From contig CP104793.1 of NCBI GenBank assembly GCA_025916135.1, positions 3,881,001 to 3,945,000 on the forward strand: a stretch of DNA of 64,000 nucleotides, given 5' to 3'. The notes under the pieces were generated by a model that was given only the letters and a program-made list of their open reading frames with translations, did not search any database and was not told the DNA's origin. The stretch comes from Rhodobacteraceae bacterium D3-12. Lineage in GTDB: Bacteria > Pseudomonadota > Alphaproteobacteria > Rhodobacterales > Rhodobacteraceae. Below, piece by piece: positions 35,815 through 44,772 of this stretch. Made by a program: the position numbers and the translations under genes. Numbering within the stretch: position 1 is the first letter of the stretch; every line of letters begins with the position of its first letter.

Positions 35815-36282
35815 ATGAGCAAAACCCTCACACTCGACGAAATGCGCGCCCTTGTCGGCAAGGAAATGGGCGTGTCCAGCTGGTTCGAAATCGACCAAAA
35901 GCGTATCGACGCCTTTGCCGATGTGACCGAGGATTGGCAATTCATCCATGTCGACCCGGACGCGGCGGCGAAAACCCCCTTCGGCACCACCATCGCGCAT
36001 GGCTTCCTGACGCTTTCGATGCTCTCGGCGATGGTCTATGAAATGCCGGTGCTCGACGGGGTGGTGATGGGCGTGAACTATGGCTTTGACAAAGTCCGCT
36101 TCCTGTCGCCCGTGCCTGCCGGTTCGCGCATCCGCGCCCGCTTCGTGCTCAGCGAACTTGACGAAAGCAAACCCGGTTTCGTCACCTCCTATACGGCTGT
36201 TACAGTCGAAATCGAAGGCCATGACAAACCCGCCCTCGCCGCCGACTGGATCGGGCGGCGCTATTTCGGAGAAACCGCATGA
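35815..36282 (+). CDS. MaoC-family (R)-hydratase
   Basis: A 155-residue hotdog-fold protein. The hydratase motif is DVTEDWQFIHVDPDAA (about 39-54) with the Asp and His of the (R)-specific enoyl-CoA hydratase dyad, followed by FGTTIAHGFLTLSML. It adds water to a trans-enoyl-CoA. Its start is 6 bases after the SDR stop and its stop overlaps the next SDR start by 4 bases. It therefore supplies the hydration step of the encoded beta-oxidation-like cycle. Confidence 0.92.
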   Translation: MSKTLTLDEMRALVGKEMGVSSWFEIDQKRIDAFADVTEDWQFIHVDPDAAAKTPFGTTIAHGFLTLSMLSAMVYEMPVLDGVVMGVNYGFDKVRFLSPVPAGSRIRARFVLSELDESKPGFVTSYTAVTVEIEGHDKPALAADWIGRRYFGETA

Positions 36283-37211
36283 CAGAAGTTCGTTTTGATG
36301 GCCGCGTCGCCATTGTCACCGGCGCAGGCGTGGGTCTGGGCCGCTCGCACGCGCTCGGCCTCGCGGCGCGCGGGGCCAAGGTTGTGGTCAATGACCTCGG
36401 CGCATCGCGCGACGGGTCCGGCGGCTCTTCGGACGCCGCCAATGCCGTGGTCAAGGAAATCCGCGATGCGGGTGGCCACGCCATCGCCAACGGTGCCAAT
36501 GTCGCCAACGCCGAACAGGTACAGGCGATGGTGGACGAGGCGATCGCCGAATTCGGCCATGTCGACATCTTGGTGAACAACGCCGGTATCCTGCGTGACA
36601 AAACCTTCGCCAAGATGAGCCTCGAAGACTTCGCCGTGGTGATGGACGTCCACCTCACCGGTAGCGTCAATTGCACCCACGCGCTCTGGCGCCACATGCT
36701 CGAACGTGAATACGGCCGCATCGTGCTGACCACGTCGGCATCGGGCATCTATGGCAACTTCGGACAGTCGAACTACGGCGCGGCGAAATCCGCCATGCTC
36801 GGCCTGATGAACGTCTTGCACCAGGAAGGCAGCCGTAAAAACGTGCATATCAACATGCTCGCCCCCACCGCCGCCACCCGCATGACAGAAGAGCTGTTGC
36901 CCCCCGAGGTGCTGCCGCTTCTCAAACCGGAAACCATCACGCCGGGCCTTCTCGCGCTGGTCAGCGAGGACGCGCCGTCCAAGATGATCCTCGGTGCGGG
37001 CGGTGGCTGTTTTGCGGAAACCAAAATCTATGAAACCGCCGGTGTTGCTTTGGGCGATGACGAACTCACCCCCGAAGCGGTGCTTGCCAATTTCGACCGT
37101 ATCCGCGACCCCGAAGGCCAAACGCTTATGCCGGGCGCTTTCGACCAGACCAATAAATACATCCAAATGGCTGCCAAACTGCGCGGCATCCCCCTCGACA
37201 AAAAGGACTAA
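36279..37211 (+). CDS. SDR, peroxisomal 17-beta-HSD4-like (3-hydroxyacyl-CoA dehydrogenase)
   Basis: A 310-residue SDR starting [21 protein letters not shown]. The long insert [31 protein letters not shown] after the cofactor motif is typical of the dehydrogenase domain of multifunctional enzyme type 2/HSD17B4. Catalytic residues appear in [23 protein letters not shown]. The enzyme probably oxidises a (3R)-hydroxyacyl-CoA, the stereochemistry produced by the MaoC hydratase whose stop it overlaps (36279-36282). Together they mirror the two activities of the eukaryotic fusion protein. Confidence 0.9.
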   Translation: MTEVRFDGRVAIVTGAGVGLGRSHALGLAARGAKVVVNDLGASRDGSGGSSDAANAVVKEIRDAGGHAIANGANVANAEQVQAMVDEAIAEFGHVDILVNNAGILRDKTFAKMSLEDFAVVMDVHLTGSVNCTHALWRHMLEREYGRIVLTTSASGIYGNFGQSNYGAAKSAMLGLMNVLHQEGSRKNVHINMLAPTAATRMTEELLPPEVLPLLKPETITPGLLALVSEDAPSKMILGAGGGCFAETKIYETAGVALGDDELTPEAVLANFDRIRDPEGQTLMPGAFDQTNKYIQMAAKLRGIPLDKKD

Positions 37212-37216
37212 CTCCA

Positions 37217-38419
37217 ATGCGTGACGCACTTATCGTTTCCACCGCCCGCACCCCGATCGGCAAAGCCTATCGCGGCGCGTTCAACGCCACCTCGGCACAA
37301 ACCCTGATCGGCCATGCGATTTCCAACGCCGTGTCGCGCGCCGGGCTCGACGGCTCCGAGATTTCCGACTGCCTCGTCGGCACCGCGATCCAACAAGGCT
37401 CCACCGGCGGCAACATCGCCCGTCAGGGTGCCATCCGCGCGGGCCTTCCCGTGACGGTCGCAGGCATGTCGATGGACCGCCAATGTGCCTCGGGCATGAT
37501 GGCGATTGCCACGGCCGCCAAACAGGTCGTGCATGACGGCATGGATATCGCCATCGGCGGCGGCGTCGAATCCATCTCGCTGGTCCAGAACGAGAAAATG
37601 CGCGTCGATCACATGGCCGACAAATGGATCAAAGAGCACAAGCCCGAGCTCTACATGACCATGCTCGAGACGGCTGAAATCGTCGCTGAGCGTTATGGCG
37701 TGAGCCGCGAAGATCAGGACGCCTATGCGCTCCAGTCCCAGCAACGCACCGCCGCCGCTCAGGAAGCGGGCAAATTCAACGACGAGATCGTGCCCCTGAC
37801 CACCCAAATGGGCGTCATGGACAAGGAAACCAAAGAGATTTCCTTCCACGAAGTCACGCTTGAAAAAGACGAAGGCAACCGCCCCTCGACCACGCTGGAA
37901 AACCTGCAAGCGCTGAACCCCGTGTTCAAGGGCGGCCAGTCGGTGAAAGAAGGCAAGTTCATCACCGCCGGCAACGCCTCGCAACTCTCCGACGGGGCCT
38001 CCGCCGCGGTGGTCATGGAAGCCAAAGAAGCGGAAAAGCGCGGCCTCGCCCCGCTGGGCCGCTACGTTGGCGTCATGGCCGCAGGGTGCGAGCCTGATGA
38101 AATGGGCATCGGCCCGATCTACGCCGTGCCAAAACTGCTCGAAGCGCACGGGCTCAAGATGGATGACATCGGCCTCTGGGAGCTGAACGAAGCCTTCGCG
38201 TCGCAAGTGCTGCAATCCCAACGCGTGCTTGGCATCCCGGGTGAGATCCTCAACGTCAACGGCGGCGCAATCTCGGTCGGCCACCCCTACGGCATGTCCG
38301 GTGCCCGCATGGTCGGCCACGCGCTGATCGAAGGCAAACGCCGCGGTGCGAAATACGTGGTCTGCACCATGTGTGTCGGCGGCGGCATGGGTGCCGCAGG
38401 CCTTTTCGAAGTCCTCTGA
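37217..38419 (+). CDS. Acetyl-CoA acyltransferase (thiolase)
   Basis: A 400-residue degradative thiolase starting [20 protein letters not shown]. The acylation Cys is in [14 protein letters not shown] (about residue 92). The C-terminal pair is [19 protein letters not shown] (His) and [17 protein letters not shown] (second Cys). It cleaves 3-ketoacyl-CoA with CoA. It lies 5 bases after the HSD17B4-like gene, completing the ligase-dehydrogenase-hydratase-dehydrogenase-thiolase set. Confidence 0.95.
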   Translation: MRDALIVSTARTPIGKAYRGAFNATSAQTLIGHAISNAVSRAGLDGSEISDCLVGTAIQQGSTGGNIARQGAIRAGLPVTVAGMSMDRQCASGMMAIATAAKQVVHDGMDIAIGGGVESISLVQNEKMRVDHMADKWIKEHKPELYMTMLETAEIVAERYGVSREDQDAYALQSQQRTAAAQEAGKFNDEIVPLTTQMGVMDKETKEISFHEVTLEKDEGNRPSTTLENLQALNPVFKGGQSVKEGKFITAGNASQLSDGASAAVVMEAKEAEKRGLAPLGRYVGVMAAGCEPDEMGIGPIYAVPKLLEAHGLKMDDIGLWELNEAFASQVLQSQRVLGIPGEILNVNGGAISVGHPYGMSGARMVGHALIEGKRRGAKYVVCTMCVGGGMGAAGLFEVL

Positions 38420-38429
38420 TCGTCGCATG

Positions 38430-38484
38430 GGTGGGGTGAAACCCCACCCTACACCCACCACGTAGGGTGGGGTTTCACCCCACC
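38430..38484. repeat. 23-base perfect inverted repeat, copy A
   Basis: The arms 38430-38452 and 38462-38484 are exact reverse complements with a 9-base spacer. Each arm is also internally palindromic (GGGGT-GAAA-CCCC). The identical 23-base arms recur at 57043-57119. It sits right after the thiolase stop and may end or process its transcript. Confidence 0.8.
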
Positions 38485-38505
38485 ATCACCCAACGCGAGA
38501 CATCA

Positions 38506-39476
38506 ATGACCCTCCCTTCACAGCTCCAGAACCTGCGCATTCCCGTTATCGGCTCGCCCCTGTTCATCATTTCAAATCCCGATCTCGTCATCGCCCAGTG
38601 CAAGGCCGGCATCGTCGGCCCTTCCCCGCACTCAACGCGCGTGAAAAAGACGGCGATCCGATCCAGCTTGAAGCATGGCTCAAGCGCATCACAGAAGAGC
38701 TCGACGCCCACAATCAAGCCAACCCCGACACCCCGGCCGCCCCCTATGCCGTGAACCAGATCGTGCACCGCTCCAACGAACGGCTCGAACGCGATCTCGA
38801 GATTTGCGCCAAATGGAACGTGCCGATCTGGATCACCTCCCTCGGTGCGCGGGTCGAAGTGAACGACGCCGCCCATTCCTGCGGCGGGATCACCCTCCAC
38901 GACATCATCAACAACCGCTTTGCCAAGAAGGCGATCGAGAAGGGCGCCGATGGCCTCATCGCCGTTGCTGCCGGGGCCGGTGGCCACGCCGGTGCGCTCT
39001 CGCCGCTCGCGCTGATCTCGGAGATCCGCGAATGGTTCGACGGGCCGCTGGCCCTCTCCGGCGCCATCGCCAATGGCCGCTCGATCCTTGCCGCCCGCGC
39101 GATGGGCGCGGATCTCGCCTATATCGGCTCGCCTTTCATCGCTACCGAAGAAGCCAACGCCGTGCCCGATTACAAGCAGATGATCGTCGATAGCGGCGCG
39201 GATGACATCGTCTATTCCAACCTCTTCACCGGCGTGCATGGCAACTATCTCAAGCCCTCCGTCGCCCGCGCGGGGATGGACCCGGACAATCTCGAAGTCT
39301 CCGACCCCAGCAAAATGAACTTCGGCGCCGACCGCGAGAAGCCCAAAAGCTGGAAGGAAATCTGGGGCTCGGGCCAAGGGATCGGTGCGATCACCGAAAT
39401 CACCCCCGCCGCCACGCTTGTCGACAAGTTGGCAGCCGAATACGCCGCAGCACACAAGGCGCTTTGCAGTGGCTGA
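38506..39476 (+). pseudogene. Nitronate monooxygenase-like flavoprotein gene, frameshifted
   Basis: ATG 38506 opens MTLPSQLQNLRIPVIGSPLF...AQCKAGIVG, the normal FMN-barrel N-terminus of NMO/2-nitropropane dioxygenase proteins. The frame is lost at GGCCCTTCCCC (about 38,618-38,628) and continues one frame over as PFPALNAREKDGDPIQLEAWLKRITEEL. It then carries GADGLIAVAAGAGGHAG and ALSGAIANGRSILAARAMGADLAYIGSPFIAT to TGA 39476. One extra C restores about 323 residues. These enzymes oxidise alkyl nitronates; many paralogues are enoyl reductase-like. The stop overlaps the next gene by 8 bases. Probably a sequence error rather than true loss. Confidence 0.85.
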
Positions 39477-40134
39477 GTTTTTTCTTATCCGTCACGCACA
39501 GGCCTCCTTTGGAGCGGCCAACTATGACAAGCTCTCGGATCTGGGCCATGTCCAGTCGCAAGAGCTTGGCCGCGCCCTCAAGGCCCAAGGCGTCGCGCCC
39601 GATGCGTTCTGGATCGGCTCGCTCACGCGGCATCGCGAAACCCTTGACGGTATCCTGAACGGCATGGGCACGACCGCCACGCCCGAGGTCCACGCCGGGT
39701 TTGATGAGTTCGACTTCTCAGCCCTGCTTGACGCGCGCTACGCTGGCAAACCCGCGCCCGACAACATGCACACCGAACGCAAAAGCCACTTTCGCACCCT
39801 GCGCGATACCGTGCTGGAATGGGAGCGCGACGAGATCGCCGCGCCGCCCGAAACCTGGGCCGAATTCTCCGCCCGCACACAGGCCGCCCTGCGTGCCGCG
39901 ATGGATCCCGACGCCGAACAGGTGCTCGCCGTGTCCTCCGGCGGCCCGATCGGCGCCCTCGTGTCACAGGTGCTTGACTGCGGCCCCGGTCAGCAAATCA
40001 AACTGCAACTCCAGACTAGGAATTGCTCTGTCACCCGTTTCGTCTACTCTGCCAAGTCTCTCTACCTGAGCGGGTTCAACGAAACGCCCCATATCAACGC
40101 CGCCAATTCCGCGCGGCTTCTGACCTATAGCTAA
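39469..40134 (+). CDS. Histidine phosphatase-family protein
   Basis: A 221-residue protein from GTG 39469 (MAEFFLIRHAQASFG), overlapping the end of the preceding gene by 8 bases. The RHAQASFG motif carries the phosphorylated His of the phosphoglycerate-mutase-like superfamily, and the second His/Glu region is around LAVSSGGPIGALV, where the usual SHGG reads SSGG. The variant catalytic His (Ser in its place) may weaken activity. It is embedded in the acyl-CoA locus. Substrate unknown. Confidence 0.8.
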   Translation: MAEFFLIRHAQASFGAANYDKLSDLGHVQSQELGRALKAQGVAPDAFWIGSLTRHRETLDGILNGMGTTATPEVHAGFDEFDFSALLDARYAGKPAPDNMHTERKSHFRTLRDTVLEWERDEIAAPPETWAEFSARTQAALRAAMDPDAEQVLAVSSGGPIGALVSQVLDCGPGQQIKLQLQTRNCSVTRFVYSAKSLYLSGFNETPHINAANSARLLTYS

Positions 40135-40147
40135 GGAGCCTCTCATC

Positions 40148-41182
40148 ATGAGCGCAAACACGGCTGCCCAACTCGACACCGATGCCGTCGAAAAATACCT
40201 CACCGAACATTTGCCCGGCTTCAGCGGCCCGATTGAACTGCACAAGTTCTCGGTGGGTCAATCGAACCCGACGTTCCGGCTCACCACGCCCTCGGGCAAA
40301 TACGTGCTACGTCGCAAGCCGCCGGGGGTGCTCTTGAAATCCGCCCATGCGGTTGACCGTGAATACCGGGTGCAAAAGGCGCTCTATGACACCGACGTGC
40401 CCGTCGCCAAAATGCACCTGCTGTGCGAAGACGACGATGTGATCGGCTCGGCCTTCTATGTCATGGAAAACGTCGAGGCCCGCCGCTTTGACCGCCCCGT
40501 GCTCGAAGAGCTGGCGCAGGGCGACCGCTACGCCATCATTGACGAAATGAACCGCGTGCTGACCACCATTCACAACGTCGATATCGACGCGGTCGGCCTG
40601 TCCGACTACGGCCCCCCCGGCAATTACTACGAACGTCAAATCGGACGCTGGGCCAAGCAATACGAAGCCTCCAAAACCGACGACATCCCCGATATGGACG
40701 CGCTGTCGGAATGGCTGCAATCCAACATCCCGCCCGATGATGGACAACGCACGCTGGTGCATGGCGACTACCGGATCGACAACATGCTGTTCCACCCGAG
40801 CGAACCGCGCATCCTCTCGGTGCTCGATTGGGAACTCTCGACCATCGGCCACCCCTATGCCGACCTCGCTGCCGTGATCATGCAGTGGCAAATGCCCTCG
40901 GATGCCGAAAGCCGCGGTCTCGCGGGGATCGACCGCGCAGCGCATGGCCTGATGAGCGATGAGGAATTCGTCGCGCTCTACTGCAAACGCCGTGGGCTTG
41001 ATGGGATCGACGGGTTCGGCTTCTACCTTGCCTTCACCTTCTTCCGCATGGCGGGGATCATTCAGGGCGTGCTGAAACGCGGCCTTGATGGCAATGCCTC
41101 CAACCCGGAAAAGGCGCTGCGCCTTGGCAAGGCGGTTCCGCTCTTTGCCCGCGCCGGGCTTGACGCGGCGAAAACCGTCTGA
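40148..41182 (+). CDS. Phosphotransferase-family protein, ACAD10/11-like
   Basis: A 344-residue aminoglycoside-phosphotransferase-fold protein starting MSANTAAQLDTDAVEKYLTEHLPGF. Kinase-like features are the GQSNPTFRL loop, the RRKPPGVLLKSAH Lys region, catalytic LVHGDYRIDNMLFHP (about 210) and the metal-binding SVLDWELSTIGHPYADL (about 229). It matches the kinase-like domain fused to acyl-CoA dehydrogenase in ACAD10/11 of animals, where phosphorylation of 4-hydroxyacyl-CoA feeds beta-oxidation. Its presence with two dehydrogenases here fits such a 4-hydroxy acid route. Confidence 0.88.
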   Translation: MSANTAAQLDTDAVEKYLTEHLPGFSGPIELHKFSVGQSNPTFRLTTPSGKYVLRRKPPGVLLKSAHAVDREYRVQKALYDTDVPVAKMHLLCEDDDVIGSAFYVMENVEARRFDRPVLEELAQGDRYAIIDEMNRVLTTIHNVDIDAVGLSDYGPPGNYYERQIGRWAKQYEASKTDDIPDMDALSEWLQSNIPPDDGQRTLVHGDYRIDNMLFHPSEPRILSVLDWELSTIGHPYADLAAVIMQWQMPSDAESRGLAGIDRAAHGLMSDEEFVALYCKRRGLDGIDGFGFYLAFTFFRMAGIIQGVLKRGLDGNASNPEKALRLGKAVPLFARAGLDAAKTV

Positions 41183-41209
41183 GGCCCCCTTCTCCGCCCA
41201 CTCCAACTC

Positions 41210-41231
41210 GCTCCCGGCTCGCGCCGGGAGC
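41210..41231 (+). terminator. GC-rich hairpin after the phosphotransferase gene
   Basis: GCTCCCGGC (41210-41218) and GCCGGGAGC (41223-41231) pair over TCGC, 28 bases after the stop at 41182. A short TTTG follows. It may attenuate transcription before the thioesterase gene. Confidence 0.45.
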
Positions 41232-41253
41232 CTCGATTTGCAAAGCGAACGTA

Positions 41254-41664
41254 ATGGACGATAAACTGCGCGAAGAACCTTATCCGTTTCAGGCCCACCT
41301 CGGCTTCACCATTGATGAATGGTCCGACGGTTACTGCCTCCTGACCCAGCCGATGGTGCCGCATCTTGGCAATCGCTACGGCATTCCGCATGGCGGTGTG
41401 CTGGCCACGCTGCTCGATACCGCCCTTGGCTATGCCTCCTGCTTTACCGGCGATCCCGACGACAAACAGCTCGCCATGACGCTCTCGCTCAATGTGCAAT
41501 ACCTCTCGGTCGGACGCGGAGAAAAGCTCATCGCAGAAGGCCGCAAAATTGGCGGCGGCAAAACCGTCGCCTTTACCGAAGGCACGGTAAAAGACGAAAA
41601 CGGCACCCTGATTGCCACCGCAACAGGGACATTCAAATACCGCTCTGGAAAGGGAAAACCATGA
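41254..41664 (+). CDS. PaaI-type hotdog-fold thioesterase
   Basis: A 136-residue protein starting MDDKLREEPYPFQAHLGFTID. The segment GNRYGIPHGGVLATLLDTALGYAS (about 46-69) is the HGG...D/E active-site signature of PaaI/acyl-CoA thioesterases, followed by the strand AMTLSLNVQYLSVGRGEKLIAEG. It hydrolyses acyl-CoA or aryl-CoA, perhaps releasing stalled intermediates and CoA. Its stop overlaps the next start by 4 bases (ATGA at 41661). Confidence 0.9.
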   Translation: MDDKLREEPYPFQAHLGFTIDEWSDGYCLLTQPMVPHLGNRYGIPHGGVLATLLDTALGYASCFTGDPDDKQLAMTLSLNVQYLSVGRGEKLIAEGRKIGGGKTVAFTEGTVKDENGTLIATATGTFKYRSGKGKP

Positions 41665-42698
41665 CCGATCAAATGCAATGTATCACCCTCGCCGCCCGCC
41701 CCGTTGGCGCGCCCAAAGACAGCGATTTTGCGCTCGAAACCCGTGACGTGCCTACTCCGGGCGCGGGCGAAGTGCTGGTGCGCGTTCACTACATGTCGCT
41801 CGATCCGTATATGCGCGGACGCATGGATGATGTGAAATCCTATGCCGACCCGGTGCCAATCGGTGGCATCATGGAAGGCGGCGGCGCAGGCGAGGTGCTG
41901 GCCTCGAACGACCCCAACTTCGCCCCCGGTGACATGGTGTTCGGCATGTTCGGCTGGACCACACATGGCGTGCAGCCCGGCAATATGCTGCGCAAACTCG
42001 ACAATCGGGTTCCGATCACCACCTCGCTTGGCGTGCTGGGCATGCCCGGTTTCACCGGCTGGTATGGCCTGACCGAAATCGGCAAACCGAAAGCGGGCGA
42101 AACCCTCGTTGTTGCCGCCGCCACCGGCCCCGTGGGTCAGATGGTCGGCCAAGTCGCCAAGGCCCGCGGGCTGCGCACCGTTGCCATCGCTGGCGGCGCC
42201 GAGAAATGCAGCCTCGCCACCGAAAAGTTCGGCTTTGATGCGGCCATCGACCACCGCGCCTATGACGACGCCCGCAGCCTGCGCAAGGCGCTGGCCGAAG
42301 CCTGCCCCGATGGCATCGACATCTATTTCGAAAACGTCGGCGGCAAGGTGTTCGAAGCGGTCCTGCCGCTGATGAACCGCTTCGGGCGCATGCCTGTCTG
42401 TGGCATGATCTCGGGCTATAACACCGGCGCCCTTGGTGGCAACGCAGGCGACGGCCCGGACCGCTTCCCGATGTTCTGGCGCACGCTGCTGGTCAAACAT
42501 CTGACCGCGACGGGCTTCATCATCTCGAACCACTTCGATCAGTTCCCCGAGTTCCTGAGCGAGGTTGTCCCGATGCTATCGGATGGCCGTGTCGCCTATC
42601 TCGAAGACATCGCCGAAGGGCTCGAAAACGCGCCGCGCGCCTTTACCGGACTGCTTGAGGGCAAGAATGTCGGCAAGCAAATCGTCAAATTGATCTAA
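41661..42698 (+). CDS. NADP-dependent MDR oxidoreductase (CurA/PTGR-like)
   Basis: A 345-residue medium-chain reductase from ATG 41661 (AAAGGGAAAA upstream), starting MTDQMQCITLAARPVGAPKDSDF. The motif YMSLDPYMRGRMDD and the cofactor loop VVAAATGPVGQMVGQVAKARG identify the zinc-free prostaglandin-reductase/curcumin-reductase (leukotriene B4 12-hydroxydehydrogenase) group, which reduce activated double bonds with NADPH. It is the last gene of the acyl-CoA locus, coupled to the thioesterase and followed by a good terminator. Confidence 0.92.
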   Translation: MTDQMQCITLAARPVGAPKDSDFALETRDVPTPGAGEVLVRVHYMSLDPYMRGRMDDVKSYADPVPIGGIMEGGGAGEVLASNDPNFAPGDMVFGMFGWTTHGVQPGNMLRKLDNRVPITTSLGVLGMPGFTGWYGLTEIGKPKAGETLVVAAATGPVGQMVGQVAKARGLRTVAIAGGAEKCSLATEKFGFDAAIDHRAYDDARSLRKALAEACPDGIDIYFENVGGKVFEAVLPLMNRFGRMPVCGMISGYNTGALGGNAGDGPDRFPMFWRTLLVKHLTATGFIISNHFDQFPEFLSEVVPMLSDGRVAYLEDIAEGLENAPRAFTGLLEGKNVGKQIVKLI

Positions 42699-42731
42699 CG
42701 CGCGCGCGCCTTTTACGCGCCGCAAATCACC

Positions 42732-42762
42732 ACGGCCCCGGCATTCAACCGGGGCCGTTTTG
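42732..42762 (+). terminator. Rho-independent terminator of the acyl-CoA locus
   Basis: ACGGCCCCGG (42732-42741) and CCGGGGCCGT (42749-42758) form a strong stem over GCATTCA, followed by TTTG. It lies 34 bases after the stop at 42698. The rest of the gap to 42972 contains no recognised gene; an AT-rich promoter-like stretch is near 42,860-42,900. Confidence 0.85.
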
Positions 42763-42971
42763 CTGTGTATGTCGCTTCGCCACATTCCCGCCACATTCGC
42801 TTATCTGGGGCGCGCTTTTGCACCCACCCCAACATCTGCCAAAATCAATCTCCTATCTGCTTGAAATCTAATCTTTTATTAAAAGGCCTCTCATGCTAGG
42901 TTCATTTCAGCAGAATAAATGCCAGTCGGAAAACCGGCGGCGATTGAGGCAGTAAAAAAAGGTAAGACACC

Positions 42972-44399
42972 ATGCGCATGCGTGGCAGGCACCCCGTTCG
43001 CAACGGAATTTTCATCTTTGCAGCTATCTGGATGTTGGTCATCCTACCGCTTTCGGCGGCGGCCGCGCCCTATGCGGCGCTGGTCATGGATGCGCGCACC
43101 GGCGAGGTGCTGCATTCACGCAACGCCGATACCCGGCTTCACCCGGCATCGCTGACCAAGATGATGACGCTCTATATCGCGTTTGAAGCAATCAAACGCG
43201 GCGAAATCACCCTCGACACCAAGATCCGCGTTTCGCGCAATGCCGCCTCCGAGCCGCCGTCCAAGCTTGGCCTGAAATCGGGGCAACGCATCAAACTGCG
43301 CTATTGCATCCGCGCGGCGGCGGTGAAATCCGCCAATGACTGCGCCACCGCGATCGGCGAGGCGATTTCCGGCTCCGAAGCCAAATTTGCGCGCCGGATG
43401 AACCGCACCGCCAAAGCTTTGGGCATGACCCGGACCACCTTCAAAAACGCCCACGGCCTGACCGAAAAAGGGCACCTCTCGACCGCCCGCGATATGACAA
43501 ACCTTGGTCGGCACCTGTTTTATGACTACCCGCAGTATTACAACCTGTTCTCGCGTCGCTCGACCAACGCGGGCGTGCGCGAAGTTGCGAATACCAACCG
43601 CCGCTTGCTCGCCGCCTATCGCGGGGCAGACGGGATCAAAACGGGCTATACCCGCGCGGCTGGGTTTAACCTTGTTGCCTCGGCTGAACGGGGCAAAGAG
43701 CGGGTGATCGCCACCGTGTTTGGCGGCCGCTCCTCGGCCTCGCGCAATGCAAAGGTGGCCGAATTGCTTGACCTCGGCTTCCGCCGCTCGCCATCCCGTG
43801 CGCCGGTCCGCAAGCCTGCTCCGCCGGTCTATGTCCAAGAAAGCCCCAAGAAACACGTGCCCGGCACCGCCGGCAAAACCATCCGCCTGCTCACCGCAGT
43901 CAAGAAAAGCCTGCGGCCACGGATGCGCCCCGGAACCAAACCCGCCGCTCCCGCGCCGGTCCTAGTGGCCGGGCTTCAGGACGGCATCAAAACCGCCCTG
44001 CTCGAAGCCCAGGCAGCACCAGCGCCCAAAGCCGTTGTCTCCACCAAGAAACCGGCCGTCACGCCCAAGGCACGCCCCAAGGACGTCGTGCTCGCCTCGG
44101 TTGCTCCGGCGGCCAAAGTGGACCCGGAACCCGAAATCGTCACCCGCGCCAGCGGCAAAGGTGGCAAGCATTGGGGCATCAATGTCGGTCGCTATGGCAG
44201 CCGCTATCAGGCCGAACGCGTCCTGCTGAAAACCGCGCTGAACGAGATGGAAACCCTCGACGGCACCAAACGCCGCGTGGTCAAACGCAAAAGCGGGTAT
44301 GACGCGAATTTCACCGGGTTGAACCGCGATCTCGCCGAACTCGCCTGCCGCCGTTTACAGGCCCGCAACGTGACCTGCTTCATGATCGGGCCGGGATGA
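42972..44399 (+). CDS. D-alanyl-D-alanine carboxypeptidase with SPOR-like C-terminus
   Basis: A 475-residue protein. Residues 10-32 form a signal anchor (FIFAAIWMLVILPLSAAAAP). The penicillin-binding catalytic domain (35-280) carries SLTKMM (Ser-x-x-Lys), SANDCA (Ser-x-Asn) and DGIKTGYT (Lys-Thr-Gly). A Pro/Ala/Lys-rich linker (280-390) leads to a SPOR-like domain (about 395-475, HWGINVGRYGSRYQAERVLLKTAL) that usually binds denuded septal glycan. It trims pentapeptide stems of murein in the periplasm. ATG 42972 lies behind AAAAAAGG. Confidence 0.93.
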   Translation: MRMRGRHPVRNGIFIFAAIWMLVILPLSAAAAPYAALVMDARTGEVLHSRNADTRLHPASLTKMMTLYIAFEAIKRGEITLDTKIRVSRNAASEPPSKLGLKSGQRIKLRYCIRAAAVKSANDCATAIGEAISGSEAKFARRMNRTAKALGMTRTTFKNAHGLTEKGHLSTARDMTNLGRHLFYDYPQYYNLFSRRSTNAGVREVANTNRRLLAAYRGADGIKTGYTRAAGFNLVASAERGKERVIATVFGGRSSASRNAKVAELLDLGFRRSPSRAPVRKPAPPVYVQESPKKHVPGTAGKTIRLLTAVKKSLRPRMRPGTKPAAPAPVLVAGLQDGIKTALLEAQAAPAPKAVVSTKKPAVTPKARPKDVVLASVAPAAKVDPEPEIVTRASGKGGKHWGINVGRYGSRYQAERVLLKTALNEMETLDGTKRRVVKRKSGYDANFTGLNRDLAELACRRLQARNVTCFMIGPG

Positions 44400-44411
44400 C
44401 ACCTTGCAGGA

Positions 44412-44510
44412 ATTGCGCCGCCTAACGGCGTCGCCAAATCTCGACGGACCAGTCTCTGAGGGGTTGCGCCGCGCTTCGCGCGTCGCGAGGGGGCCTCGCT
44501 TTGCTCGGCC
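44412..44510. repeat. Dispersed intergenic GC-rich repeat, split copy 3
   Basis: ATTGCGCCGCCTAACGGCGT at 44412 matches the first half of copies 1 and 2. A second start GGTTGCGCCGCGCTTCGC at 44462 continues into GAGGGGGCCTCGCTTTGCTC. It looks like two fused or rearranged elements between the carboxypeptidase and ccoS genes. Confidence 0.6.
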
Positions 44511-44608
44511 CCGACAAGGTGCAGCGCCAGCGCAAAACCATCGCGCCGGGGCGCATGTCTCTCCGTCGGATTTAGGTGTTTTTCCCAAGACAGAAAGCCG
44601 GTCGCGCC

Positions 44609-44767
44609 TTAGCCCTTGGGCTTGTCGTCATATTCATCCGACAGGATCCGGCGCGCATTGCCTTCGGGGTCGTCATATTGGTTGGACCGCACCGTAAAGA
44701 CGAAAAACGCAAGGCCAAGGCCACCTAGGATCAGGGAAATCGGGATCAGATAGGTCAGGATGTTCAT
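44609..44767 (-). CDS. ccoS: CcoS, cbb3 oxidase maturation protein
   Basis: A 52-residue protein from ATG 44767 (GAGGTAACG-like region upstream). MNILTYLIPISLILGGLGLA is the single membrane helix, followed by FVFTVRSNQYDDPEGNARRIL. The helix plus the QYDDPEG-A-RIL motif is the CcoS signature. The family is required to insert haem and copper into cbb3 oxidase. It lies 5 bases after the ccoI stop, last gene of ccoGHIS. Confidence 0.93.
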   Translation of the reverse strand: MNILTYLIPISLILGGLGLAFFVFTVRSNQYDDPEGNARRILSDEYDDKPKG

Positions 44768-44772
44768 GGGCG

